A stretch of 64,000 nt of DNA from Oscillospiraceae bacterium (GCA_902362965.1 CABIYQ010000008.1:16201-80200); one strand, 5' to 3'; positions 17,864-27,014 are shown, counted from the stretch's first letter. The notes: a model not told the origin generated them from the letters alone. Numbers and translations are program-made.

Positions 17864-17939
17864 TTAATTTACCACCTTTTTTCTTATTTTTTATATTTCA
17901 CAGCTGATATAATTATGAGAGGACAAATTATATAACAGC

Positions 17940-20615
17940 TTATTTTGAAATCAAATCAGAAATCCACACAGCTAAACGTAAAGCCGTAGGTATAATGTAA
18001 ATAAATATAAAAGTTCCTGTAAAGCAAATAATACAAAATAATGAAGACAATTTGCATAATATTTGCCTTGGTCTTGAAAGACGAGACAGCTTAAGTTTCC
18101 ACACTATAGTAGTTACAATTCCTGCTATAAGCATCATAAGACTGATAACCATTCCAGACGGCATAAATGAAAGCTTAATACTGTTTTTTCCCGATCGCAG
18201 CTTAACTGCGCAAAAACTGTCGTTTACTTTATAAAGAGTTGTTTTTTTGCCGTTTATATAAGCAGTAAGACCTTTGTCATAGGGAATAGCCATATATAAA
18301 TAGCTTTCATGTTCAGCATTAAGATTTGCGGTAATAAATCTGCCATGGGAATAAAAATCGCATCCCTGTAATTTATCTGTGTAATACTTAAACGTTTCAG
18401 TTTCAATGCCGAAAACGCCGAATGATTTAACAGCAATATCTTTTGTCATTATAATTATTATTTCGACACTTTCATTATTAAATTCTCCAAGCTTTAAAAT
18501 ACCGTTATTTTTTTGCGAAGGGTAACTTGATGTGATACAGTTACCGTTTACGTAAACCTTAACAGATTCATAATAATTTTCGGAAATGTTGTTGCTGAGC
18601 CTGTCAAATACGTCAAAATACAGTATTTGATTTTCTTTTATATTAAGTGAGTATCTTATCTGACAAAGAGCTTTATCAGGTTCGGCAGCTGTTATTATAT
18701 ATTTTCCGTTTTTGTATTTAACGGTACCGTCAGCTATATATGAGCTGTTATATTTATGCAGCATTTCATCACTGCCGAGAAGTCTTTCTGCAAGCTCGCT
18801 CTGGACGGAAAACCTGTCGTCAAAATCCAGATCACTCATTTTTTCAGGAGCCGTATTGCTAAGAATTCCTATAGGACAACATATCTTGTTTTCAGCTATT
18901 TTAAGCTTACTGTCGGTTTTAATAATGCTTTGGCAGGAGTTAAAACCAAAATATTCTCCTATGGAATACTTTATGGAAAGTAAAGCGTCTGTAAGAATTG
19001 TTCCTCCGTTTGAACCCACTTCCATCCAATATGATGAATAGCCAAGTTTTTTCATAGCATACATGTACTGTTCTGAAGTAAGGGAAGTATAATGGGATAT
19101 GGAATTATAACCCAGTCCGCCTATCATATTTACATGGAGATACTTTTTTTCGGTTTTTGTTCTGTAATATGGTTCTTGAGCGGTTTTATTTTCAAGGCTT
19201 GCGCTGCTTGTAAAAATTTCACCGTCGTTTACGGCATATCCGATATTAACTGATGCGCTTATTGAAAATTCAGTTATAAATACGCCGGATATAATCAGAC
19301 AAAACATTTTATAACTCAGAAGCTTTTGCCGTACTGTAATTATGCTTATAATATAAATCAAGCATGCAAAAACAGCAAGAGTTATAAGGATTTTCAGAGA
19401 ATCTTTACTGATATGCAATATATTAACATAGCTTGTCAGCGTATTTTTTTTAGTTTTTACAGTGTATACGCTGACGGCAAAAAAGCTTAATACAAGAATA
19501 ATCAGAATAACGGCGAAACCGTATGATGTTTTACCGTATTCGCCGATCGACTCAAAGTAATGGGCTGACAGAGTAAGCAATGTGAAAATAATTATAAATC
19601 CATATCTAAGCGGAAAGCATTGATAGCTTCCTGTATGCCACATCTTATTTATTGGATCCAGAAACACAGGAGCCGTCATAAACGCCAGTAAAATAAGATT
19701 ATATTGTACGCTTTTTTTTCTGGTAATTTTATTTTTAATAAAAAAAGGAATTACAGCGGCACACAAAGCGGTACACATTATAACAGACAGCTTATTTCCT
19801 GTATTTTTAAACATATTATCATACATAATTCCTGAAATAGTATTGCCGCCTCTTGCAGATTCTGAAATCTGAAGGAATGAACACAGCCATACCGGAGCAG
19901 TGATCAGCAGAGAAATAAAGCTTGAGGATATAAAAGAAAACGCAGCTTTTTTACGCTGATTTGATCTGCATCTGATATAAATAAACAGCGGAACTGAAAT
20001 CATAATGTAAATAACGATCATAAAAGATAAGTAATAATTGATCGCTACCATAAGAGAAAGAACTGCACAGTACATTGCTGATTTGTTTTGTGTGCACATC
20101 TTTTCAATTGACATAACGAGCAGAGGAAAAAGGTACATTATATCAAGCCATACCAAGGTTTGATAATACATTATGCCATAACCGCAGAGAGCGTACATGA
20201 CGCTTAGTATAACAACGTAACCGGTTTTAAGTTTTTTATGTGAATATTTAAAATAAATTGCTGCTGTTATAGAAGATACTGTAAGCTTGACAGCAAACAA
20301 TATATTTACAAAATAAATCAAGTGAGATTTTTCAATAAATATTACCAGCAGATAAAACGGACTGGCTATAAAAAAGAGAAACACGCCCCAGAAATTCATT
20401 CCTCCGGCATTTCCCGTACTGTAAAAAATACTGCTTTTACCTTCAAGAATATCTTTTAAATCCATCAATAAAGGTATGGTCTGCTGGTTCATGTCGCACC
20501 ATGATACAGTTTTATTTCCAAATGGAAAAATCCCGAAAAACATAAAGAAAAAACCTATTAAACATAAAGTTATAACAGGCGGTAATAAAATACCATAATA
20601 TTTTTTTGTTGTCAT
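17940..20615 (-). CDS. YfhO-family polytopic membrane protein
   Basis: 891 residues with 12 or more membrane spans in the N-terminal 470 and the last 80 residues, and a large extracytoplasmic domain between (about 480-800). The start 'WCDMNQQTIPLLMDLKDIL' followed by 'FFYS..GNAGGMNFWG' and the C-terminal 'YDKGLTAYINGKKT...VNDSFCAVKLRSGKNSIKLSF' are hallmarks of YfhO/GT-C-like proteins. Family members are implicated in glycosylating lipoteichoic acid or other envelope polymers. A promoter fitting sigma-A lies at 20659-20687 (minus). Confidence 0.85.
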   Translation of the reverse strand: MTTKKYYGILLPPVITLCLIGFFFMFFGIFPFGNKTVSWCDMNQQTIPLLMDLKDILEGKSSIFYSTGNAGGMNFWGVFLFFIASPFYLLVIFIEKSHLIYFVNILFAVKLTVSSITAAIYFKYSHKKLKTGYVVILSVMYALCGYGIMYYQTLVWLDIMYLFPLLVMSIEKMCTQNKSAMYCAVLSLMVAINYYLSFMIVIYIMISVPLFIYIRCRSNQRKKAAFSFISSSFISLLITAPVWLCSFLQISESARGGNTISGIMYDNMFKNTGNKLSVIMCTALCAAVIPFFIKNKITRKKSVQYNLILLAFMTAPVFLDPINKMWHTGSYQCFPLRYGFIIIFTLLTLSAHYFESIGEYGKTSYGFAVILIILVLSFFAVSVYTVKTKKNTLTSYVNILHISKDSLKILITLAVFACLIYIISIITVRQKLLSYKMFCLIISGVFITEFSISASVNIGYAVNDGEIFTSSASLENKTAQEPYYRTKTEKKYLHVNMIGGLGYNSISHYTSLTSEQYMYAMKKLGYSSYWMEVGSNGGTILTDALLSIKYSIGEYFGFNSCQSIIKTDSKLKIAENKICCPIGILSNTAPEKMSDLDFDDRFSVQSELAERLLGSDEMLHKYNSSYIADGTVKYKNGKYIITAAEPDKALCQIRYSLNIKENQILYFDVFDRLSNNISENYYESVKVYVNGNCITSSYPSQKNNGILKLGEFNNESVEIIIIMTKDIAVKSFGVFGIETETFKYYTDKLQGCDFYSHGRFITANLNAEHESYLYMAIPYDKGLTAYINGKKTTLYKVNDSFCAVKLRSGKNSIKLSFMPSGMVISLMMLIAGIVTTIVWKLKLSRLSRPRQILCKLSSLFCIICFTGTFIFIYIIPTALRLAVWISDLISK

Positions 20616-20658
20616 CCTAAATTCTCTGATCTCTTTTTTAAAATTTTTTTCTTATTCC

Positions 20659-20687
20659 ATTATAACTTATAATTATAAGAAAATCAA
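20659..20687 (-). promoter_or_regulatory. Promoter of the YfhO gene
   Basis: On the minus strand, TTGATT (20687-20682), 17 bp, TATAAT (20664-20659). Confidence 0.55.
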
Positions 20688-20757
20688 GTATTTTTTATCA
20701 TATTTTTCAAAAAAACAATACTATTAATATTTTTTTGTATAATATGTTTATAAATTG

Positions 20758-20792
20758 ATTTCTGACCGATATAATAAATACCGGTCAGAAAT
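20758..20792 (-). terminator. Terminator of dpaB
   Basis: ATTTCTGACCG (20758-20768) and CGGTCAGAAAT (20782-20792) form an 11-bp stem just beyond the dpaB stop. Confidence 0.7.
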
Positions 20793-20811
20793 TATTTTCA
20801 TATTAATATAT

Positions 20812-21393
20812 TCAGCATAATATTGGCTGGATTTGTTTTTGATTAAGAGCATTAATTATTGTTTCTTCAAGTCTTGAAAAATCACAAACTGCCGAGGTTG
20901 GCTTTTTATGATAGTCGTCCTGATAAACGGGAACAAAATAATAATTTTTCATATTCATCAGATGTCCTATATTTTTCATTGAACCGGCTAATGAATCGTT
21001 TGATGCAAGTGCAATAACTACCGGTTTGCCGTTTCTGATATGAGATTTTACTGCCATTGTAACAGGTGTATCTGTAATACTCATGGCAAGCTTTGCACAT
21101 GTATTACCGGTGCATGGACAGACAACTATAATATCAGTCATTTTTTGGGGACCGATAGGTTCTGCGCCGTCAATTGTATTAATAACTTTTCGTCCGCAGA
21201 TATTTTCGAGTTTTTTTATGTTATTTACAGCTTCTCCGAATCTTGAATCAATTGAAGAAGCGTTATAAGACATAACAGGGATAAGCTCTGCACCGGCTTT
21301 TCTTAGTTTTTCAGCTTCTGCAAATGCTTTTTCAAATGTACAGAATGAACCTGTTACTGCAAAACCGATTTTAACATTTGAAAGGTCAGTCAT
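20812..21393 (-). CDS. dpaB: Dipicolinate synthase subunit B
   Basis: 193-residue flavoprotein-fold subunit (SpoVFB). With DpaA it oxidises dihydrodipicolinate to dipicolinic acid, the calcium chelator stored in the spore core. Family features are 'VKIGFAVTGSFCTFEKA', 'DGAEPIGPQKMTDIIVVCPCTGNT' and 'PVVIALASNDSLAGSMKNIGHLMNMKNYYFVPVYQDD'. It overlaps the end of dpaA by eight bases. Its presence strongly suggests that the organism makes, or recently made, endospores. Confidence 0.93.
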   Translation of the reverse strand: MTDLSNVKIGFAVTGSFCTFEKAFAEAEKLRKAGAELIPVMSYNASSIDSRFGEAVNNIKKLENICGRKVINTIDGAEPIGPQKMTDIIVVCPCTGNTCAKLAMSITDTPVTMAVKSHIRNGKPVVIALASNDSLAGSMKNIGHLMNMKNYYFVPVYQDDYHKKPTSAVCDFSRLEETIINALNQKQIQPILC

Positions 21394-22270
21394 CCGTGTA
21401 TCTCCTCTCCTTCAGGATGTTAAGGATAGTACAGGCGATTATTTCTCCGGAGGTAACAGGCGCAATTTTTCCGGGCAGTGATAACGCCCAAACGACTTTC
21501 AGTCCAAGCTTTCCGGCAGTATCAAAATCAACGCCTCCCGGTTTTGAAGCAAGATCTATTATAAGGGCATCATTTTTTATTTGGTTCAGGCATTTTTCGT
21601 TTAGTATTACAGCCGGAACAGTATTGAAAATCAAGTCATATTCTCCGATAATATTTTCAAGAGCCGATGTATGAACGGTTTTGCAGCCGTAAATTTCAGC
21701 CCATGACAAATCAGAATATTTTCTTGCTGTAACTGTGATATCAGCGCCTAATCCGTTTAGTATCTTTATAAGTACTTTTGAAATTCTTCCGAAACCGGTT
21801 ATCAGTACCTTTTGACCATATATAGTAGAAGCCATTTCTTCCATAGCAATCTGAACAGCGCCTTCTGCTGTAGGAACTGCATTCAGGACATTAAGCTCTT
21901 CTCTTTCAAAATAATCAACTGTCTTAATTCCGCATTTATTGAAAATCTTCATGGTTGAAGGGTCAATTTTTCCGCCGAAAATTATTCCGTCGCATTTAAG
22001 AAGCGGAGCCAGACTTGTCAGGGGAATATTGTTTCTGCAAAACGGCGCATTTACAAAAACTCCGTTTTGTGATGCAGGCAGAGGAAGAATTATATAATCT
22101 GCAATTTCCGGAAGTTCCAGTTTGTGATCAACATGTATTACATTGATGTCGCCTATAATGTTATTGTCAAATCCTGCAGCGTATACCTTATTATTTTCAG
22201 CCAGTTTTTTTGCAGTATAGACCTGACGCAAATCTCCGCCTACTACCAGAAATACATTTTCCTTATTCAT
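21386..22270 (-). CDS. dpaA: Dipicolinate synthase subunit A
   Basis: 294-residue NAD(P)-binding subunit (SpoVFA) of dipicolinate synthase. The N-terminal 'VFLVVGGDLRQVYTAKKLAE' and the central Rossmann motif 'VLITGFGRISKVLIKILNGLGADITVTAR' are characteristic; the C-terminal 'PVTSGEIIACTILNIL' matches the family. It forms a two-gene unit with dpaB. Upstream, 22305-22313 on the minus strand reads CATATTATA, compatible with a mother-cell sigma-K or sigma-E -10 element. Confidence 0.93.
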   Translation of the reverse strand: MNKENVFLVVGGDLRQVYTAKKLAENNKVYAAGFDNNIIGDINVIHVDHKLELPEIADYIILPLPASQNGVFVNAPFCRNNIPLTSLAPLLKCDGIIFGGKIDPSTMKIFNKCGIKTVDYFEREELNVLNAVPTAEGAVQIAMEEMASTIYGQKVLITGFGRISKVLIKILNGLGADITVTARKYSDLSWAEIYGCKTVHTSALENIIGEYDLIFNTVPAVILNEKCLNQIKNDALIIDLASKPGGVDFDTAGKLGLKVVWALSLPGKIAPVTSGEIIACTILNILKERRYTDD

Positions 22271-22304
22271 AACAAGCCCTCGTTTCCCATTAGATTTTCT
22301 TTTA

Positions 22305-22332
22305 TATAATATGCGGTTTAGATTTTATGGGT
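22305..22332 (-). promoter_or_regulatory. Candidate sporulation-sigma promoter of dpaAB
   Basis: Minus-strand CATATTATA (22313-22305) fits the CATAnnnTA -10 consensus of sigma-K, with an AC about 17 bases upstream. The same bases contain TATTAT, so an ordinary sigma-A -10 cannot be excluded, though no good -35 is seen. Confidence 0.35.
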
Positions 22333-22356
22333 GAAGAAATCTTGAAATATATTTTA

Positions 22357-22385
22357 TTGACATAAATAAACATGTATGGTAAAAT
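22357..22385 (+). promoter_or_regulatory. Promoter of the leucine-rich-repeat protein gene
   Basis: TTGACA (22357-22362), 17 bp, TAAAAT (22380-22385): near-consensus sigma-A promoter. Confidence 0.7.
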
Positions 22386-22415
22386 ATCAGTATAAATATG
22401 AAGGTATGGTGATTA

Positions 22416-23504
22416 TTGTTGAATATTGTAAGAAAACTTTTGAGTTCAGCAGCTGCATTGGCATTGGTTTTGGCAGCCTTTGCCGGGGGACAATCCTTCA
22501 TTGTTGAAGCAGATGAGGGAATATATGATAGTATGACTTATGTTACTGTTGATGAAGACATGGACGGAGTTTTTGATTATGTTAAAATTACCGATTGTGA
22601 TCAATCGGTAACAGAAGTTGAAATTCCGAGCAAAATAAAAGGACTTCCGGTTACAATAATTGAGGAAGCATTTTATGGCTGTGAAAATTTAACAAGCATA
22701 ACAATCCCGGAAAGTGTTACTTCGATTGGAGATCTTGCATTTTTTTATTGCAAAAACTTAACAAGCATATCAATCCCAGACAGGGTTACATCAATAGGAG
22801 TTAACGCATTTGGGTATTGTACAAGTTTGACAAGTATAACAATTCCAAATAGTGTTACGTCAATTGGAAATTATGCATTAGAGTATTGTACAAGCTTGAC
22901 AAGCATAACAATTCCAGACAGTGTTGCATCAATTGGAAACGGTGCATTTTATTATTGCGATATCCTGGAAAGCATAACGATACCAGAGGGAATTACATCA
23001 ATTGGTGACAAAACATTTTCTTATTGTAACTTGACAAGTATAGAAATTCCAGACAGCGTTATATCAATTGGAAACAGTGCATTCGCTGGTACAAGTTTGG
23101 TAAGTATAACAATACCCGATAGTGTAATTAGTATAGGAGAGAGTGCATTTATGTGGTGCACAGATCTAAAAAATATAACAATAGAAAATCCTAAATGTGA
23201 AATTGCTGACAGTCAGGAAACAATATATACAATGGCTGATCAAAATGGTAATTATTTTTTCAAAGGTACAATTTATGGATATGAAAATTCAACAGCTCAG
23301 GAATATGCAGAAAAATATGACAAAAATTTTGAATCATTAGGAGAAAAGCCAATTGTTATAACGGTATCAGATATAGTAAAATTTCAGAAATGGCTAGTAA
23401 AATCAGGGAATTTAATGGAAGAAGAATTTATAAAGTATGATTTATATAAGGATAGCAAATTGAATATTTTTGATTTAATTATATTAAAAAGGAAAATTAT
23501 ATAA
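22416..23504 (+). CDS. Secreted BspA-type leucine-rich-repeat protein with decayed dockerin
   Basis: 362 residues: signal peptide (about 1-32), a short strand-rich domain, then eight or so ~23-residue repeats of the 'LTSITIPDSVTSIGNxAFxxC' type (about 80-265), which build a beta solenoid for protein or glycan binding. The last ~45 residues resemble a type I dockerin: the second calcium loop 'DLYKDSKLNIFDLIILKRK' is largely kept, but the first has lost its Asp/Asn ligands ('KPIVITVSDIVKFQKWLV'). Start is TTG at 22416 or 22419 after GGTGAT; no in-frame ATG exists. Cohesin binding is therefore doubtful. Confidence 0.85.
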   Translation: MLNIVRKLLSSAAALALVLAAFAGGQSFIVEADEGIYDSMTYVTVDEDMDGVFDYVKITDCDQSVTEVEIPSKIKGLPVTIIEEAFYGCENLTSITIPESVTSIGDLAFFYCKNLTSISIPDRVTSIGVNAFGYCTSLTSITIPNSVTSIGNYALEYCTSLTSITIPDSVASIGNGAFYYCDILESITIPEGITSIGDKTFSYCNLTSIEIPDSVISIGNSAFAGTSLVSITIPDSVISIGESAFMWCTDLKNITIENPKCEIADSQETIYTMADQNGNYFFKGTIYGYENSTAQEYAEKYDKNFESLGEKPIVITVSDIVKFQKWLVKSGNLMEEEFIKYDLYKDSKLNIFDLIILKRKII

Positions 23505-23549
23505 AAACATACCGCAGTGGAGTCTGTTTCCACTGCGGTATGTTTTTAT
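23503..23549. terminator. Bidirectional terminator between convergent genes
   Basis: AACATACCGCAGTGG and CCACTGCGGTATGTT pair perfectly over 15 or more bases with A and T runs on either side, serving the LRR gene and the minus-strand membrane protein. Confidence 0.9.
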
Positions 23550-24091
23550 TTTGGTTTGTTTCCAAATATTTTTGGTTTAAGATATTTTATGTACATTTCG
23601 ATACAGCCGCTTAAAGCATAGTCATAGACAATAAAAATAATATTTGTTAAAAACCAGAGTATATAAATCCCGAATTTACCAAACATTGCAAAATCATCTG
23701 CAAAATCGTCTATTCCCAGAAGATGCAGTGTAATCTGATAATCAATTACAATGCAAATATTAAATATAATAAATTTCAGTATCCATTTTAATAATTTGGT
23801 ATGAATACTTTCAAGTTTTTGCTTTATTATAGGATAATGTCCGAAAAAAAGAATAAAAATTACTGCGGCTTCCTTATTAGGAGTAACAAATATTGAAAGC
23901 AGACTAACTGCGACATATGTCAGAAACGCCCATGACATATTTACTTCTACTACAATGATTGTTATCAAAGCGCCGGCAATCATTGGAAGCGTGAGATACA
24001 GAAACGGAGCAACACTTGTTAGAAACATTGCAAGAAGGCATAGTGACGAAATCACTCCACCCAAAGCAACTTTATAGCTTACGTTATTCAT
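23546..24091 (-). CDS. Integral membrane protein of unknown function
   Basis: 181 residues with about five hydrophobic segments; 'VALGGVISSLCLLAMFLTSV' followed by 'YLTLPMIAGALITIIVVEV' is loosely reminiscent of ECF S components or rod-shape-type small membrane proteins, but I do not recognise the family. It begins four bases after the stop of the J-domain gene without a good ribosome site, so coupled translation is likely. It is last in a four-gene minus-strand unit (26311 to 23546). Confidence 0.65.
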   Translation of the reverse strand: MNNVSYKVALGGVISSLCLLAMFLTSVAPFLYLTLPMIAGALITIIVVEVNMSWAFLTYVAVSLLSIFVTPNKEAAVIFILFFGHYPIIKQKLESIHTKLLKWILKFIIFNICIVIDYQITLHLLGIDDFADDFAMFGKFGIYILWFLTNIIFIVYDYALSGCIEMYIKYLKPKIFGNKPK

Positions 24092-24095
24092 AATA

Positions 24096-24668
24096 TTAAA
24101 AACAGTCGCACAGACAGTCGGCGCATATCATGCATTGGCACAGATTGCATAAAGTGTTGGCTGTGCTGTTGGTATTATTTCCGGCTGTGTTGTACGGATT
24201 ACCGTACATCTGTCCGTTCCTTTTGCTTTGCATCTGCGTGTACGCCGCCTGATATTCACGGTTTGAGGGTTCAATTCTGACTGCCTTTTCAAAGTAAGAA
24301 TATGCGTCGTTCAGCCAACCTCTTGAAAGGCATACCGTACCTTTGAGAAAGTTCCATTCTGCATTTGCATCGTTTCTGTTTTGTTCCAGAATATTGTCCG
24401 CAGCAGTATAATTACCGTTTTCGATCATGCTTCTGATATCGGTATAAGATGAATTTGAGTTTTGATAAGTAGTTCCGCTTCGCCTCATATTCATTATCTG
24501 ATCGTATGCCGCATTAATTTCTGCCATTTTTTGATTTGCTATTTCTTCCATGACGCTGTCCGCATGATGGTCAGGGTGATATTGCTGAGACAACTTTCTG
24601 TAAGCGGTTTTTACTTCTTCATCACTTGCCTGCGGTGAAATTCCTAATACTTTATATGGATCTGTCAT
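24096..24668 (-). CDS. J-domain protein with cysteine-rich tail
   Basis: 190 residues. A canonical J domain (1-70) with 'PYKVLGISPQASDEEVKTAYRKLSQQYHPDHH', including the HPD that stimulates DnaK ATPase, is followed by a TPR-like helical segment (about 85-150) and a C-terminal 'LCNLCQCMICADCLCDCF', eight... closely spaced cysteines that could bind metal. It lacks the G/F and zinc-finger regions of DnaJ, so it is a class III co-chaperone. The preceding gene encodes a similar protein whose J domain lost HPD. Confidence 0.85.
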   Translation of the reverse strand: MTDPYKVLGISPQASDEEVKTAYRKLSQQYHPDHHADSVMEEIANQKMAEINAAYDQIMNMRRSGTTYQNSNSSYTDIRSMIENGNYTAADNILEQNRNDANAEWNFLKGTVCLSRGWLNDAYSYFEKAVRIEPSNREYQAAYTQMQSKRNGQMYGNPYNTAGNNTNSTANTLCNLCQCMICADCLCDCF

Positions 24669-24722
24669 TTTTTATCTCCAGTTCTGCCTCTGTTTACGGT
24701 CGTAGGCTTACCTTTTATTTTT

Positions 24723-25418
24723 TTATAAATCGTCACAAAAATTTATTAATATGGGAGAGGTATAATAGCATATTCTCAGTGCACATACTGCGATACCTCC
24801 GGCTATAACTGCTTTCGGAACTTTAGAGGAGTTTAATTTCATATTATTAATCCGCATATTTTCCTCCCTGTATTGCTGGTTTGAAGGTTCCAGTGTATAT
24901 GCTCTCTGGAAATGTACTGCTGCCTGATTCATCCATCCTCTGCCGTAACACATTTTACCGTAAAGATAATGCCATAAAGCGGTATCCTTATAGTTTATGC
25001 TGTTGAGAAGATTTTCAGCTTCAATATACCGTTCCATATCAATAAATTGCCTGACAGAACCGAAAACATCATTAGTATAAACATTTACGTTTTCTGAATT
25101 TTGACATTCTGATTTTTTATCATCAGTATTATTTTCAGAAGAACAATAATTATTCGATTTGTCAGAGACTTTATGTACATTTATATTGACGCTGTCAGAC
25201 GGGGCGTAGTAAGGATTAATGGTCTGAGAAACGGTATTTCCAAGAACTATACTTTCATTATACTGGTTTACAGCCTGATTATAAGCTGTTGTAAGCTCCT
25301 GTATTTTATCTGAACTGCCTGAATTTTTATATTCGGTAATAAGACGGTTGTATGCGGCGTCTATTTCCGACTTGCCGGCATCAGATTTTACACCTAAAAT
25401 TTCATATGGATTCGTCAT
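24723..25418 (-). CDS. Degenerate J-domain/TPR-like protein
   Basis: 231 residues with the same plan as its neighbour: a J-like N-terminus ('MTNPYEILGVKSDAGKSEIDAAYNRLITEY') but without the HPD motif, then an Asn/Ser-rich linker, then a TPR-like region ('ALWHYLYGKMCYGRGWMNQAAVHFQRAYTLEPSN') nearly parallel to the neighbour's 'AEWNFLKGTVCLSRGWLNDAYSYFEKAVRIEPSN', and a hydrophobic C-terminal segment (about 200-220). The pair looks like a duplication in which this copy can no longer activate DnaK directly. Confidence 0.8.
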   Translation of the reverse strand: MTNPYEILGVKSDAGKSEIDAAYNRLITEYKNSGSSDKIQELTTAYNQAVNQYNESIVLGNTVSQTINPYYAPSDSVNINVHKVSDKSNNYCSSENNTDDKKSECQNSENVNVYTNDVFGSVRQFIDMERYIEAENLLNSINYKDTALWHYLYGKMCYGRGWMNQAAVHFQRAYTLEPSNQQYREENMRINNMKLNSSKVPKAVIAGGIAVCALRICYYTSPILINFCDDL

Positions 25419-25441
25419 TGATAGCTCCGTTCTTAATAATA

Positions 25442-26311
25442 TTAGACCTCAGTTAGATTATTTTTAAATTTTTTACGTTCTTTTTTATTGGTCAATTTAT
25501 AATTTGGCAATCCAAGATATATTATATTATCTATTATTTCTTTAAATTTATGAATATTTATTTTACTGTAAAATTCAGCAATCATTCCCACTGACATATT
25601 TATATTTTCCTCAGCAAATTTTTTGGCTTCCTCAATATCTTGAAAATTAAGAAACAGGGGATTATAGTTGCCGTTTTTTATATCTTTTTCCAAATCATCA
25701 GAAGCGTCGGCAATGTATGTGAACCTTCCTAAATGGTATCCTAGTCCTGAAAGATACTTCTTGTCCTCCGGATTTTCAGATATGCCTTGCGCAATAAGAG
25801 ACATTATTTGTGCGGTAGGTTCGCAGGCATGGTCTATGGAGGTACATTGTTCATTTTCTATTCTGGACTGTTCCGACATATAAAATTCAATACCGCTGCA
25901 CAAATTTGGATATTTTAACTTAGCTTTTTTATATCCCGGTTTCAGTATAAATCTTACTATTCTGAAAAATGCCGATATAATAAAGTTACTATCAATTATG
26001 GTATCGCAGATTTTATGGTAAATGGATATAACTGCCGCAGAAGCGGTGTAGTCCAGATTACTGACGCAGCATATACAGGCTTTTTTGCTTAACGGATGAA
26101 TAATGCAGTGCTGACGTTCTATTTTATTGCACGTATTGTTTACGGCATTATGAAGAATACCAAGAAAAGCAAAATCATAGCTTAGCATAAGACGATAAAT
26201 CTGACCGTAATTTTTTCCGAGATTTTTGCATAATCCGCAATAGAATGCATTATAAATTTCAAATTCATAGAATCGCATATACGGTTTAAAGGGGCGGATA
26301 TATCCAAACAA
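25442..26311 (-). CDS. DUF5685-family protein
   Basis: 289 residues opening with 'MFGYIRPFKPYMRFYEFEIYN' and 'YCGLCKNLGKNYG', the signature of DUF5685 proteins of gut Clostridia. It is helical, cysteine-rich in the first 100 residues, and carries 'YIADASDDLEKDIKNGNYNP', which recalls the Asp-rich motif of isoprenoid-synthase folds; enzymatic activity is not established. Translation starts at a TTG at 26311 after GGGGGAA. It leads an operon with two J-domain-type genes and a membrane protein. Confidence 0.75.
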   Translation of the reverse strand: MFGYIRPFKPYMRFYEFEIYNAFYCGLCKNLGKNYGQIYRLMLSYDFAFLGILHNAVNNTCNKIERQHCIIHPLSKKACICCVSNLDYTASAAVISIYHKICDTIIDSNFIISAFFRIVRFILKPGYKKAKLKYPNLCSGIEFYMSEQSRIENEQCTSIDHACEPTAQIMSLIAQGISENPEDKKYLSGLGYHLGRFTYIADASDDLEKDIKNGNYNPLFLNFQDIEEAKKFAEENINMSVGMIAEFYSKINIHKFKEIIDNIIYLGLPNYKLTNKKERKKFKNNLTEV

Positions 26312-26375
26312 AAAAATTCCCCCTTTACATTTTATAAATTATATTTTAACAGGATTCATGCATATTGTCAACAAG

Positions 26376-27014
26376 TTATTTTTTCAATTTGCTGTAATAC
26401 TGACAAAACTCGCTGCAAGGGCACTGTGAGCATTCCGGTTTTCTTGCTTTGCAGATATCTCTCCCGAACTGTACTACCTGATGACAGAAATGAGATGAAA
26501 TTTCAGGCGGAATCAATTTTACCAGATCCATTTCGACTTTTTTAGGCTCTGTATTTTTTGTAAGACCCAGCCGTCCGGTTATTCTAATGAAATGTGTGTC
26601 GGTAACAATAGACGGCTTTCCGTAAATATCCCCAAGCAAAAGATTTGCTGTTTTGCGTCCGATGCCGGAAATAGTAAGAAGTTCTTCCATAGTCTGCGGA
26701 ATTTCTCCGCCGAAATCATTGATAAGCTGATTTGCCATTTCTTTTATGCTTTTAGCTTTGGTATGATAAAATCCGCATGGCTTTACGACTTCCTCAAGCT
26801 CTGATAAATCAGCTTCGGCAAAGGATTCCAGAGTGGGGTATTTTTTAAAAAGAGTTTCAGTCACGATATTTACTCTGGCGTCGGTACACTGTGCGGAAAG
26901 CCTGGTTGCGATCATAAGCTCATACGGTTTGGTAAAATTTAAGGAGCATTCAACGTCCGGATAGATTTTTTCAAGCGCTTCACAGGCAAGCAGTGCTTTT
27001 TCTTTTTTAGTCAT
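26376..27014 (-). CDS. nth: Endonuclease III (DNA glycosylase/AP lyase)
   Basis: Base-excision repair enzyme removing oxidised pyrimidines. 212 residues with the helix-hairpin-helix 'TISGIGRKTANLLLGD' (catalytic Lys), catalytic Asp in 'IVTDTHFIRITGRLGL', and the 4Fe-4S cluster motif C-x6-C-x2-C-x5-C in 'CKARKPECSQCPCSEFC' at the C-terminus. The start at 27014 overlaps the upstream Nudix stop by eight bases (ATGACTAA), so the two are translationally coupled. The longer start at 27035 is inside the Nudix gene. Confidence 0.96.
   Translation of the reverse strand: MTKKEKALLACEALEKIYPDVECSLNFTKPYELMIATRLSAQCTDARVNIVTETLFKKYPTLESFAEADLSELEEVVKPCGFYHTKAKSIKEMANQLINDFGGEIPQTMEELLTISGIGRKTANLLLGDIYGKPSIVTDTHFIRITGRLGLTKNTEPKKVEMDLVKLIPPEISSHFCHQVVQFGRDICKARKPECSQCPCSEFCQYYSKLKK

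Noticed and set aside
22680-23170. DNA repeats in the LRR gene as a possible CRISPR or satellite array
   Set aside because: The ~69-base periodicity is in frame and encodes leucine-rich repeats; no spacers or cas genes. No CRISPR array was seen in the window.
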